64,000 bases of DNA from assembly GCF_017876545.1 (NCBI RefSeq), contig NZ_JAGIOD010000001.1, positions 434,001 through 498,000 on the forward strand, written 5' to 3'. Below the pieces are notes generated by a model. That model was not told where the DNA came from. It worked only from the letters and a program-made list of their open reading frames with translations, and did not search any database. The stretch is from Brachybacterium sacelli. Its GTDB lineage: Bacteria; Actinomycetota; Actinomycetes; Actinomycetales; Dermabacteraceae. A program made the position numbers and the translations under genes. Below, piece by piece: positions 53,829-61,418 of the stretch (the first letter of the stretch is position 1; every line of letters starts with the position of its first letter).

Positions 53829-55577
53829 TCAGTGCCTCGGCGGCACCTCGGGGACGGCACCGATGCGGGCCGCGGCCTCGTCGTCGCTCGTGCTCCGCTC
53901 GCCCTCGAGCCGGGCGGCGATGTAGGCACGGTAGGTCTCGACCTCGCCCGCCTGCGCACTCTCGTCCCAGCCCAGCTCGGGGCCGACGAGGGCGGCGACC
54001 TCCGCCGCGGCGTCCACGCCGCGGTCGCGGGTCTCGTAGTCCAGCCGGGTGCGGCGCTCGAGGACGTCGGCCAGATGGCGCGCCCCCTCGGCGCGCACCG
54101 CGTAGAGCGCCTCGGCCCGCAGGTAGCGCGGCGCCTGCTCGAGGGGCGTGCCGAGCGAGGGATCCTCGTCGATCAGGGCGAGCACGTCGCTCAGCAGCGC
54201 GCCGTAACGGAACAGCAGGCGGTCGGTGCGCAGCGCGTCGAAGCCGTACCGTCGGGCGATCGCCTGCTTGTCGCGCACGAGCCGCTCGTAGCCCTGGGCG
54301 CCGATCACCGGGACCGAGCGGGTCAGACTGGGGCGCCCCGGCTGGTTCTCCGTGATCGCGAAGTCGACGACGTCCTCGGCCATCACCCGGTAGGTGGTGA
54401 ACTTGCCGCCGGCGATCGCCGACAGACCCGGCTCGACCTCCATCACCGTGTGCTCGCGGGAGACCTTCGTTGATCCTGCCCCGGAGCCGCTGGCCTTCTG
54501 GACCGGCTGCAGCAGGGGACGCAGGCCGGAGTAGACGCCGATAACGTCCTCACGGGTCAGGTCGTCCGCGAGCACGGCGTTGGCGTGCTCGAGCACGTAC
54601 TCGATGTCCTCGGAGGTGGCACCGACGTCGGTGGGGTCCTGCGTCCACGGGGTATCGGTGGTGCCGATGACCCAGTACTCGTCCCAGGGGATGATGAACA
54701 GGACGGACTTCTCGGTCTGGGTGATGATCCCGGTGTCGGGCACCGCGGGGATGCGGTCGCGGGCGATGGTGACGTGGATGCCCTTGGAGGCGAGGACCTC
54801 GAGACCGGCGTCGGCCCCGGCGAGATCCTGCTGGTCCTGGGTCCACACGCCGCCGGCCAGGATGGTGTCGCGGGCATGGATCTCGAACTCCTCGCCGGTC
54901 TCCTCGTCGCGCACGCGGGCGCCGACGACGCGATCGCCCTCGTGGAGGTAACCGACGACGCTCGTGTAGTTGGCGACGGAGGCGTCGTGCTCGGCGGCCG
55001 AGCGCACCAGCATCATCACGAACCGGGCGTCGTCCATCTGCGCGTCGTAGTACTCGAGCGCGCCGACCGCCTTGTCGCCGTCGAGCCCCGGGAAGACCTC
55101 GAGCATCTTCGAGTGCAGCAGGTGGCGGTGGAAGGGGACCGCCCGCTTGCGACCGACGGACTGCATCGCGTCGTACAGGGCGACGCCGGAGCCGATGAAC
55201 GCGCGGTCGACCACCTTCTTGAAGAATGGGAAGACGAACTTGATGGGCTTGACCAGGTGCGGAGCCGTGTGCTCGATGAGCAGGTCGCGCTCGCGCAGGG
55301 CCTCGGCGACGAGCTTGAAGTCGAGCATCTGCAGGTAGCGCAGACCGCCGTGCATGAGCTTGGAGGAGCGCGAGGAGGTGCCGGCGGCCCAGTCACGGGT
55401 CTCGACGAGGCCGACGGACAGGCCGCGGGTGGTGGCGTCGAACGCGGCACCGGCCCCGTTGACCCCGCCGCCGACGACGAGCACGTCCAGGGGGTTCTCA
55501 GCGGTCGCGGCGCGCAGGCGCGCGAGGTGCTCCGTCCGGGCTCCCGGGGTGAGTGCGGACCGGTTCTGATCGGACAC
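53829..55577 (-). CDS. glpD: Glycerol-3-phosphate dehydrogenase (FAD-dependent)
   Basis: A 582-aa flavoprotein that oxidises glycerol 3-phosphate to dihydroxyacetone phosphate at the membrane and passes electrons to quinone. The FAD motif VVGGGVNGAGAAFDATTRG is near residue 33. It is followed by SSRSSKLMHGGLRYLQ and the C-terminal DUF-type helical domain rich in Arg/Glu. IPWDEYWVIGTTDTPW and GGKFTTYRVMAEDVVD are family blocks. The GTG start has AAGGAG 7 nt upstream. It is the first gene of the glycerol cluster, divergent from a SorC-family regulator. Confidence 0.96.
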   Translation of the reverse strand: MSDQNRSALTPGARTEHLARLRAATAENPLDVLVVGGGVNGAGAAFDATTRGLSVGLVETRDWAAGTSSRSSKLMHGGLRYLQMLDFKLVAEALRERDLLIEHTAPHLVKPIKFVFPFFKKVVDRAFIGSGVALYDAMQSVGRKRAVPFHRHLLHSKMLEVFPGLDGDKAVGALEYYDAQMDDARFVMMLVRSAAEHDASVANYTSVVGYLHEGDRVVGARVRDEETGEEFEIHARDTILAGGVWTQDQQDLAGADAGLEVLASKGIHVTIARDRIPAVPDTGIITQTEKSVLFIIPWDEYWVIGTTDTPWTQDPTDVGATSEDIEYVLEHANAVLADDLTREDVIGVYSGLRPLLQPVQKASGSGAGSTKVSREHTVMEVEPGLSAIAGGKFTTYRVMAEDVVDFAITENQPGRPSLTRSVPVIGAQGYERLVRDKQAIARRYGFDALRTDRLLFRYGALLSDVLALIDEDPSLGTPLEQAPRYLRAEALYAVRAEGARHLADVLERRTRLDYETRDRGVDAAAEVAALVGPELGWDESAQAGEVETYRAYIAARLEGERSTSDDEAAARIGAVPEVPPRH

Positions 55578-55685
55578 GTGGATGCTCCTTCGCAATAGCA
55601 CCGATGGGCTCGTGGTCCGTCGCGACGGTCACGGCGGGCGATCCAGCCATGGTGGAATCGCCGTGCAGCGGGACGCAAACTGGAT

Positions 55686-55703
55686 GCACGGACGTGCAAG
55701 ACT
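55686..55703 (+). promoter_or_regulatory. Operator and -10 box of the glycerol-cluster regulator
   Basis: GCAC-GGAC-GTGC (55686-55697) is embedded in a perfect TGCACG-GA-CGTGCA repeat and directly abuts AAGACT (55698-55703), an A2/T6 -10-like hexamer lying exactly 6 nt before the regulator ATG. The same half-sites appear at 36714 and 29170. It suggests autoregulation and control of glpD across the 132-bp divergent gap. Confidence 0.5.
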
Positions 55704-55709
55704 GGTGCC

Positions 55710-56669
55710 ATGACCCCTGGTTCACGGTCCGATGACCTCTTCGAGGCTGCACGGATGTACTACGCAGAGGGTCGCACGATGGAGGCGATCGCCGGCGGGC
55801 TCGACGTCTCCCGGTCCACGGTCTCGCGGATGCTGCGCGACGCCCGGGAGGCGGGACTGGTCCAGATCACGCTGAGACCACCGGACGCCCACCGCGTCGA
55901 GGAGCTGCGCCGGCGGATCGCCCACAAGTACGGGGTGCGGGCGCGGGTGGTGCCCACCCGCGCGGGCGATGGCGAGCACGAGCGGCTGCAGGCGGTGGCC
56001 GACGCCGGGGCCGACCTGCTCGACGAGATGCTGGAGCCGGGCATGACCCTGGGAATCGCCTGGGGCACCACGATCGCGACGCTGCTGGGCAGCGTGCAGG
56101 CCCGCCCGATTCCCGGCCTCCGGATCGTGCAGCTCAACGGGGCGATCAACACCGAGGGCACCGGGCTCACCTACGTCTCGACGGTGCTGGCCCGGGCCGC
56201 GATGCTGTGGGACGCGACGGTCCACCACTTCCCGGTGCCCGCGTTCTTCGACTACGCCGCCACCCGCGAGGCGATGTGGCGCGAGCGCTCGGTGCAGAAG
56301 GTGCTGGAGACCCAGCGGCAGACCACCCTGGCCGTGTTCAGCGTGGGCGCCTTCGACGCGGAGGTGCCCAGCCACGTCTACACCAACAACTACCTCACCC
56401 GGGAGGACCTGACCTCGCTGCGAGCCGATTCGGCGGTCGGGGACGTGTGCACGGTGTTCCTGCGGGCCGACGGCTCCTTCCGTGACATCTCGATGAACGC
56501 CCGAGGCTCCGGCACGGACCCGAGCCGGCTCTCCCGCATCGCCCATCGGCTGCTGGTGGTCTCCGGCTCCCGCAAGGCCCTGCCGCTGCGAGCCGCCCTG
56601 CGCGCCGGGGTCGCCACCGACGTGGTGGTCGACGAGCTCACGGCCGCGAGCCTGCTGTCCCTGCGGTGA
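55710..56669 (+). CDS. SorC-family transcriptional regulator of the glycerol cluster
   Basis: A 319-aa regulator. The helix-turn-helix is RTMEAIAGGLDVSRSTVSRMLRDAREAGLV (residues about 22-51), followed by the SorC sugar-binding domain (GMTLGIAWGTTIATLL, RIVQLNGAINTEGTG, FFDYAATREAMWRERSV). The ATG has no Shine-Dalgarno sequence but a -10-like box 6 nt upstream, as in several genes of this window, so the mRNA may be leaderless. Divergent placement next to glpD makes glycerol 3-phosphate or dihydroxyacetone phosphate the probable effector; that is inferred. Confidence 0.9.
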   Translation: MTPGSRSDDLFEAARMYYAEGRTMEAIAGGLDVSRSTVSRMLRDAREAGLVQITLRPPDAHRVEELRRRIAHKYGVRARVVPTRAGDGEHERLQAVADAGADLLDEMLEPGMTLGIAWGTTIATLLGSVQARPIPGLRIVQLNGAINTEGTGLTYVSTVLARAAMLWDATVHHFPVPAFFDYAATREAMWRERSVQKVLETQRQTTLAVFSVGAFDAEVPSHVYTNNYLTREDLTSLRADSAVGDVCTVFLRADGSFRDISMNARGSGTDPSRLSRIAHRLLVVSGSRKALPLRAALRAGVATDVVVDELTAASLLSLR

Positions 56670-56772
56670 GGACCACGGCGCCGCCGGACGGCGCCGATCC
56701 CCTCACCCACACCGCGCCATCCCCATCACCCACCCCGAACCAACCCCATCACCCACACCGTCTTGCGTCAGC

Positions 56773-56807
56773 TTCTCAGCCACTTTCGCACCGGGAGTGG
56801 CTGAGAA
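56773..56807. terminator. Perfect 12-bp hairpin, member of a CAGCCACTTTC repeat pair
   Basis: TTCTCAGCCACT and AGTGGCTGAGAA pair perfectly around an 11-nt loop, between the convergent regulator gene and the AbiEi-like gene. A closely related element lies at 58756-58782: CAGCCACTTTC and AGTGGCTGAGAA are identical. The position suits a bidirectional terminator. The 60 bp before it are C-rich with a repeated CCCCATCACCCA. Confidence 0.6.
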
Positions 56808-56841
56808 CGGAGCACTTCTACCCGAGCCGGGGGCGGCCGGG

Positions 56842-57924
56842 TCACGGTTGGCGCTGGGCGATCCGCAGCGAGAGTCGCCCCGCTCCGACTTCGGCCACGG
56901 TGCGCCGGATGTGCTCCTCGCTCGGAACACGGAGCCCTCGCCGGCCCATCGTGCGCCGGAGCCGGAGCAGAATGCGCAGCGGGTGGGCGAGATCCGCCCC
57001 GTTCGCGCGGGCGAGCGTCCATCCGTACGAGGAGAGCTCATCGCGCCGTGCCTCGTCCTTCCGCCACTGGTCCTTCGTCCGCCGGTGGACGTCGCCGTCG
57101 TACTCCAGCCCGAACCCGATCCCCTCCCAGGCGAGGTCGATCTCTCGTGCCGACCCGGTCAGCGGCTCGCGGACCCGGAGGTTCGGGGTCGCCGGAGGAA
57201 ACCCTGCGGCGCCGAGGAGCAGACGGAACACGGTCTCCCCCGGCGAACGCACCCGTGGACTCGCCAGGCGCAACGCCGCCAGGGCGCGTGGGGTGCCGTG
57301 GAGACCTCTAGCCTCCTCCAATGCGGCCGTCAGCGTCGGGACCGTCTCTCCCGGCCAGCGGAACCGCGGCCCGATGATCGCGTCGGCGGCGGCCACGACA
57401 TCCCACAGCGGCATCATCGTCGCGAGCTCCCGCAGCACCTCCGGAAGCGCTGACACGGTGAGCGGCCCGAGCTGCGCGGTGTGCCCAGGGCGCAGGCGGT
57501 GCACGATCGCACCCCGCCCCACTCCCGAGGTGCCGCCCCGGTCGACCCGGCAGCGCAGCACAGGAAGCCGCGCACCTGACCTCAGGGAGCTCTCCGGCTC
57601 GACCACCGGGATGACCGCCACCCCTCGCCGGACGGGAAGACCCGGGCGATACAGCGCGCCGAGCCCGCTGTCGAGGCGCAGCGGGAACGGGATCCCCCAG
57701 AACAGCGCCGCTGTTGTGTGGCTCAGCACGCACCCTGGTTGGACACGGTTCTGGAGCACCCACGCCATCACGTTCACCGTCGCCGGATGGTCGGTGGGCG
57801 TTCGGTACCCCGGGAAGACCGTCGTGAAGTGCTCCGAGGCGAGGTCGCGCGTGTGGAATCCGAGCCTGCCCCACTCTCGGTGATGGATCAGCGCACCGGC
57901 GTATCTCTCGAGCGAACGACGCAT
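56842..57924 (-). CDS. AbiEi-like protein with C-terminal nuclease-like (DUF559/Vsr-type) region
   Basis: A 360-aa protein. The N-terminal region (GFHTRDLASEHFTTVFPGYRTP and GCVLSHTTAALFWGIPFPLR) resembles AbiEi-type antitoxin-like proteins common in Actinobacteria. The C-terminal third (REIDLAWEGIGFGLEYDGDVHRRTKDQWRKDEARRDEL in pieces) has the acidic D...EYDG...H pattern of the DUF559/very-short-patch nuclease fold. The start at 57924 is supported by TACGGT ending 6 nt upstream (leaderless type); a GTG at 58026 would add a poorly conserved extension. No AbiEii nucleotidyltransferase toxin lies next to it, so it is not a standard toxin-antitoxin pair. The biological role is unknown. Confidence 0.72.
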   Translation of the reverse strand: MRRSLERYAGALIHHREWGRLGFHTRDLASEHFTTVFPGYRTPTDHPATVNVMAWVLQNRVQPGCVLSHTTAALFWGIPFPLRLDSGLGALYRPGLPVRRGVAVIPVVEPESSLRSGARLPVLRCRVDRGGTSGVGRGAIVHRLRPGHTAQLGPLTVSALPEVLRELATMMPLWDVVAAADAIIGPRFRWPGETVPTLTAALEEARGLHGTPRALAALRLASPRVRSPGETVFRLLLGAAGFPPATPNLRVREPLTGSAREIDLAWEGIGFGLEYDGDVHRRTKDQWRKDEARRDELSSYGWTLARANGADLAHPLRILLRLRRTMGRRGLRVPSEEHIRRTVAEVGAGRLSLRIAQRQP

Positions 57925-58081
57925 GGCGCGACCGTACGCAGCGTCGTCGCGGCGGTCTGCCACCCGCCGCGCGCGGTGGACAGCACCCTTGTGGGGAGGA
58001 GAGAAGAACGGCGTCGGAGTGCCCACGAGGCGGGTGTCGTCGATCGTGCTCCGAAGGCTCCGCTCACGCCTCGGCGCGCGT

Positions 58082-58179
58082 CGCGATCCGGCAGGTCACG
58101 TGAATCGTTCCCAGGCGGATCCGGCCACTCCGGGCACGTCAGCCCAGCCCGGGCAGTTCCGCCGCGATCCGGCAGGTCA
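58082..58179. repeat. 17-nt direct repeat between the AbiEi-like and ASCH genes
   Basis: CGCGATCCGGCAGGTCA occurs at 58082-58098 and 58163-58179. The second copy overlaps the ASCH stop codon. An AGCC(C/G)AGCCCGGGC motif is also doubled (58141 and 58179). The 252-bp gap has no gene. Confidence 0.55.
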
Positions 58180-58668
58180 GCCGAGCCCGGGCGGGCAGCT
58201 CCGCTCCGACGGGGCCGAGTGTATGAGGCGGAATCGTTCGCAGAGCACCGGCATGTCCGGGGCGGATCCCCGCGTCGAGTACGTGCTCCAGAAGTGCTCG
58301 TGGACGCGGCGCCAGGAAGCGAGGGTGCGGTCGTCCTCACCTTCGGCGCGGGCGTGCTCCGCGCCGACTTCGTCGAAGGGCACGATGTCGATCGCGGTCA
58401 CCTCGAGGACCGCGCGAGGCGCCTCGGCACCGTCGAGGATGATCGAGAGGTCTCCGACGGCGGGGAGCGGCTCGGCGTCGTCCTCGTAGTCCCACAGCGA
58501 GGACGCCGTCGCGGTCTTGGTCCCTTCGAGGACGAGGGTGAGGAGCTCGTCGGCATGCGCGGGGGTGGCGCCGAAGGCCCAGGCCTCCGGACGCTCCGCC
58601 GGGAGCGAGGGATGCAGGGCGCGGGCGTCAGCCCAGAAGCGGGTGAGCTCGACGTGGGAGGCGGTCAC
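58177..58668 (-). CDS. ASCH domain protein
   Basis: A 163-aa protein. EAWAFGATPAHADELLTLVLEGTKTATAS is the ASCH entry motif with the G-x-K-x-x-T core. LPAVGDLSIILDGAEAPRAVLEVTAIDIVPFDEV and the RRVHEHFW region follow in the right order. ASCH proteins are PUA-like and are thought to act on RNA or modified nucleosides; some hydrolyse N4-acetylcytidine. The start is GTG without a ribosome binding site. TACCGT lies 8 nt upstream on the same strand and could be a -10 box. A hairpin of the CAGCCACTTTC type lies upstream. Confidence 0.88.
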   Translation of the reverse strand: MTASHVELTRFWADARALHPSLPAERPEAWAFGATPAHADELLTLVLEGTKTATASSLWDYEDDAEPLPAVGDLSIILDGAEAPRAVLEVTAIDIVPFDEVGAEHARAEGEDDRTLASWRRVHEHFWSTYSTRGSAPDMPVLCERFRLIHSAPSERSCPPGLG

Positions 58669-58755
58669 GAGAAGATACGGTAGGCGACGCCGCGATGCAG
58701 CGCCGCATCCATTCCGTTCCGCGGGTCGGGTCAGCGCCGATCTACGTCAGGATCA

Positions 58756-58782
58756 CAGCCACTTTCACGGCCAGAGTGGCTG
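58756..58782. repeat. Second CAGCCACTTTC hairpin
   Basis: CAGCCACT and AGTGGCTG pair perfectly around an 11-nt loop. Over 31 nt the element matches 56777-56807 at about 26 positions, with identical ends CAGCCACTTTC and AGTGGCTGAGAA. It lies between the fdhD stop codon and the ASCH start, so it may terminate fdhD. Confidence 0.6.
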
Positions 58783-58820
58783 AGAATGAAGCGATCGTTC
58801 GCCGGCCCGGCGGCGCGACC

Positions 58821-59693
58821 TCACCCCTCGGCGCCGGTGAGGTCGAGACGCTCGGGGTGGGTGTAGACGTTCAAGCGGCCGTCGCCGTGCTCGCCCGCGC
58901 GGGTGAAGCCGAGCAGGGTCATGCCGAACTCCTCGGCGGTGTCGACGGCGAGCGAGCTGGCGGCGGAGACGCAGGCCAGGAGCGGGATCCCGGCCATGTA
59001 CGCCTTCTGGGCGATCTCGAAGCTCGCACGGGAGGAGACCAGCAGGAACAGCTCGCGAAGCGGGAGGCGGTCCTCGAGCAGGGCCCAGCCGATGACCTTG
59101 TCGACCGCATTGTGCCGGCCGACGTCCTCCCGCACCACCAGCAGGTTCCCCTCGAGGTCGACGAGGGCTGCGGCGTGGACGCCGCCGGTGCGTGCGAAGA
59201 CGGCCTGCTTCGCGGTCAGGGCGCCGGCGGCACCGAGGAGGTCGCGGGGGTCCAGGGACCAGCTCGGCATCAGCGTGTACCGGCTCTTCTGCCGCACCGC
59301 GTCGATGCTCTCCGAGCCGCACACCCCGCAGGCCGAAGTGGTCGTGAAGTTCCGCGTGACCTGAGGAAGCAGGAGCGGCGCCGTAGTCGTGAAGTCCATG
59401 ACGTTGTAGGTATTGCGGGCGAAGCCGGTGCTGTTGTCGACCACGGCGCCGTCGCAGTACCTGGCCTCGGAGATGTCCTCGCGATGGGCGATGATCCCCT
59501 CGCCGTGGAGGAAGCCATGGATCAGCTCGATGTCATGGCCGGGCGTGCGCATGGTCAGCGACAGCTGCTGGCCGTTCAGGCGGATGTCGAGCGGTTCCTC
59601 GACGGCGACACGGTCCGCCTTGCGCCCCGCATACAGCCTGCCCTCGCGCACCCGGACGGTGCGGATCCGCGTGGAATCGGTGACCCTGCCCAT
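58821..59693 (-). CDS. fdhD: Formate dehydrogenase accessory sulfurtransferase FdhD
   Basis: A 290-aa FdhD protein, which moves sulfur from IscS to the bis-molybdopterin-guanine-dinucleotide cofactor before it enters formate-dehydrogenase-type enzymes. The key cysteine pair is in TSACGVCGSESID (about residue 122). RTPGHDIELIHGFLHGEGII and VREDVGRHNAVDKVIGWAL are further family blocks. The ATG at 59693 has TATCCT ending exactly 6 nt upstream and no spaced Shine-Dalgarno, so a leaderless transcript is likely. The likely client is the YdeP-type enzyme at 45907, although the genes are 11 kb apart. Confidence 0.95.
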   Translation of the reverse strand: MGRVTDSTRIRTVRVREGRLYAGRKADRVAVEEPLDIRLNGQQLSLTMRTPGHDIELIHGFLHGEGIIAHREDISEARYCDGAVVDNSTGFARNTYNVMDFTTTAPLLLPQVTRNFTTTSACGVCGSESIDAVRQKSRYTLMPSWSLDPRDLLGAAGALTAKQAVFARTGGVHAAALVDLEGNLLVVREDVGRHNAVDKVIGWALLEDRLPLRELFLLVSSRASFEIAQKAYMAGIPLLACVSAASSLAVDTAEEFGMTLLGFTRAGEHGDGRLNVYTHPERLDLTGAEG

Positions 59694-59711
59694 CCCTCGA
59701 GGATAGTGCTC

Positions 59712-59775
59712 GCGCTCAGCGCTCGGACCCGGCATCCACCCCGGCGCTCAGCGCTCGGACCCGGCATCCTCCCCA
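59712..59775. repeat. 32-bp tandem duplication at the end of the SRPBCC gene
   Basis: 59712-59743 and 59744-59775 match at 30 of 32 positions (GCGCTCAGCGCTCGGACCCG at the start of each). The right copy encodes the last ten codons and stop of the SRPBCC protein. The left copy is an untranslated duplicate that now lies just upstream of the fdhD promoter. Confidence 0.8.
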
Positions 59776-60293
59776 GCGCTCTGCTCCGGCGCGTCCACGT
59801 CGGTCCCGCGGCACCCGCCCTCGGCGAGGGAGCGCGCCACGTCGAGCTGCTGCTCCCAGCCGCGGAGGTTCTCCTCGTAGTTGCGACGACGCACGGACTC
59901 ATCCGGTCCCAGCTTCGCGAAGCCCCGCTCGCGCACGGTGAGTCGCACCAGGTTCCGCTTCGCGGTGCCGGCCGGGTCGATGACGAACTCGACGGTGTTG
60001 TTCGGCGCGTCGGAGATCTCCCCCATTCCCCCGCCGAGCCAGCGGAAGGCGACTCGATGGGGAGGCTCCCGAACCTCGACCGTGAGCTCGAAGCTGCCGT
60101 GGACCGGGTCGAGGACCCGCGTGACCGGGCCGTCGGTCGTGATCCGGTGCTCCCGGTACTCACCGTCGTTGATGAACCACCCCGGCTCCTGGACGATCGC
60201 GAAGACGGTCTCGGCGCTCGCGTGGATCAGCGCGCTGCGCACGATCTCGTCGGGCACCTCGCCGTCGCCCGGGAGGATGGACTCGTCAGCCAT
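59748..60293 (-). CDS. SRPBCC (AHSA1-type) protein, second of two
   Basis: A 181-aa START-like fold protein. PDEIVRSALIHASAETVFAIVQEPGWFINDG and RVAFRWLGG are typical of the AHSA1/SRPBCC group that is encoded with ArsR regulators. It shares the blocks GWFINDGEYREHRIT, DPVHG and RGW with the paralogue at 60715. The C-terminus is an Asp/Glu/Gly-rich tail that includes the 32-bp duplication. It starts 17 nt after the ArsR stop with GAGGAG upstream. Its ligand or role is unknown. Confidence 0.88.
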   Translation of the reverse strand: MADESILPGDGEVPDEIVRSALIHASAETVFAIVQEPGWFINDGEYREHRITTDGPVTRVLDPVHGSFELTVEVREPPHRVAFRWLGGGMGEISDAPNNTVEFVIDPAGTAKRNLVRLTVRERGFAKLGPDESVRRRNYEENLRGWEQQLDVARSLAEGGCRGTDVDAPEQSAGEDAGSER

Positions 60294-60310
60294 GACTGCG
60301 CTCCTCGTGG

Positions 60311-60718
60311 TCAGGAGGCGGCATCGTCACCGCCTGACAGAAGCCTGTCAGACGTCGGCCGTTCGGGCGACCTCTCACGCCGCTGCGCCTCCGCCGCGAC
60401 GCCGGCGAGCCGCCGGTCCCAGCCGCGGGCGACGACGCCGAGCAGATCAGAGATCTCCAGGACACGGGCGGCGTCGACGCGGTGGACCCGCCGCCTCGAC
60501 TCCCTCGCCGCATGCACGATCCCGGCGTCCTCGAGGACCCGCAGGTGCTTGGCCACCGCCTGGCGGCTGACCTGGAGATCGCGGGCGATGGCCCCCGCGT
60601 CGTCCGGCCGGTCGGCCAGGCGCACCAGGATCTGCCGGCGGGTGCGATCGGCGAGCGCCGCGAAGGTCGCATCGGCTCCCTGCCCGAGCAGAACCTCGGC
60701 CGGGGAGCGCCCGGTCAT
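60311..60718 (-). CDS. ArsR-family winged-helix regulator
   Basis: A 135-aa protein. TFAALADRTRRQILVRLADRPDDAGAIARDLQVSRQAVAKHLRVL-type sequence (residues about 18-62) is the ArsR DNA-binding domain. The metal-binding CxC motif of ArsR/SmtB is absent, as in the subgroup paired with SRPBCC proteins. The end is a polar tail. The ATG overlaps the stop of the upstream SRPBCC gene (ATGA), so it is co-translated with it. The perfect inverted repeat at 61256 is the likely operator. Confidence 0.92.
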   Translation of the reverse strand: MTGRSPAEVLLGQGADATFAALADRTRRQILVRLADRPDDAGAIARDLQVSRQAVAKHLRVLEDAGIVHAARESRRRVHRVDAARVLEISDLLGVVARGWDRRLAGVAAEAQRRERSPERPTSDRLLSGGDDAAS

Positions 60719-61185
60719 GCCGCCTCGGCGCGGGTCTTCGCGACGCCGAGCTCCTCGATCCAGCCCTGGGTGTTGTCCTCGAAGCGGGTGCGGCGCTCGA
60801 CGGCGTCGGGGCTGATCCCCGCGAAGCCGACCTCACGGACGGTGAGCTCCACGCCGTCGCCGGCGGGCTCGATCGTGAACTCGATCGTGTTCGAGGGGAA
60901 GTCCTCGAGCGCACCGACCTCACCCCCGAGCCACTGGAACACGGCACGACGCGGGCGATCCAGCTCGAGCGTGCCGATCGAGAACTCCCCGTGGACGGGA
61001 TCGACGACCGTCGCCGTCGCACCGTCGACGGTGATCTCGTGCTCGCGGTACTCGCCGTCGTTGATGAACCAGCCCGGCTCGCTGATCAGGTCGAAGACGG
61101 TCTCCGCGGAGGCGTCGATGCGGATGCTGCGGACGATCTCGTCGGGAATGTCGTCGGTGGTCAGGGAGGTGACGTCGTCGGTCAT
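60715..61185 (-). CDS. SRPBCC (AHSA1-type) protein, first of two
   Basis: A 156-aa START-like fold protein with IPDEIVRSIRIDASAETVFDLISEPGWFINDG and RAVFQWLGGEVGALEDFPSNTIEFTIEP (in pieces). The ATG at 61185 has AGGAG 7 nt upstream. It is the first gene of a three-gene unit SRPBCC-ArsR-SRPBCC, and the two outer genes are clearly paralogous, which points to a local duplication around the regulator. SRPBCC proteins of this kind bind hydrophobic ligands or act as small enzymes. No substrate is known here. Confidence 0.88.
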   Translation of the reverse strand: MTDDVTSLTTDDIPDEIVRSIRIDASAETVFDLISEPGWFINDGEYREHEITVDGATATVVDPVHGEFSIGTLELDRPRRAVFQWLGGEVGALEDFPSNTIEFTIEPAGDGVELTVREVGFAGISPDAVERRTRFEDNTQGWIEELGVAKTRAEAA

Positions 61186-61233
61186 GAGCGAACTCCTCGA
61201 TCGCGGTGCGCGACCGGGACGGCCGCAGGATCC

Positions 61234-61277
61234 AGCCTGGCACGACGCCACGCACAGTGCAACCCTCTGGTTGCACT
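61234..61277 (-). promoter_or_regulatory. Promoter with perfect ArsR-type operator
   Basis: AGTGCAACC and GGTTGCACT are perfect 9-nt arms around a 4-nt spacer (61256-61277). On the minus strand TTGCAC in the repeat (61257-61262) and CAGGCT (61234-61239) are spaced 17 bp apart as a -35/-10 pair, so a repressor bound to the repeat would cover the -35 box. It is 71 bp upstream of the first SRPBCC gene. Confidence 0.65.
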
Positions 61278-61330
61278 AATCGAGCAGATGGCCCGATCAC
61301 CGGCGAAGCCCGGGAGGCGGCGACGGCACC

Positions 61331-61351
61331 CACCAGCACCTGGAGCTGGTG
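61331..61351 (-). terminator. Hairpin after the NmrA-type gene
   Basis: CACCAGC-N7-GCTGGTG forms a perfect 7-bp stem 68 nt past the stop codon of the minus-strand oxidoreductase gene at 61419. It is a weak terminator candidate. Confidence 0.3.
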
Positions 61352-61418
61352 CGCTCGGCCGACTGCTCCCATGGCGCGCGGATGACTGTCTACGACGTCA
61401 GGCCACAGTGACGCCTCC

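Noticed and set aside
56842..57924. Complete AbiE toxin-antitoxin pair
   Set aside because: No nucleotidyltransferase toxin gene lies on either side; the neighbours are a SorC-family regulator and an ASCH protein.
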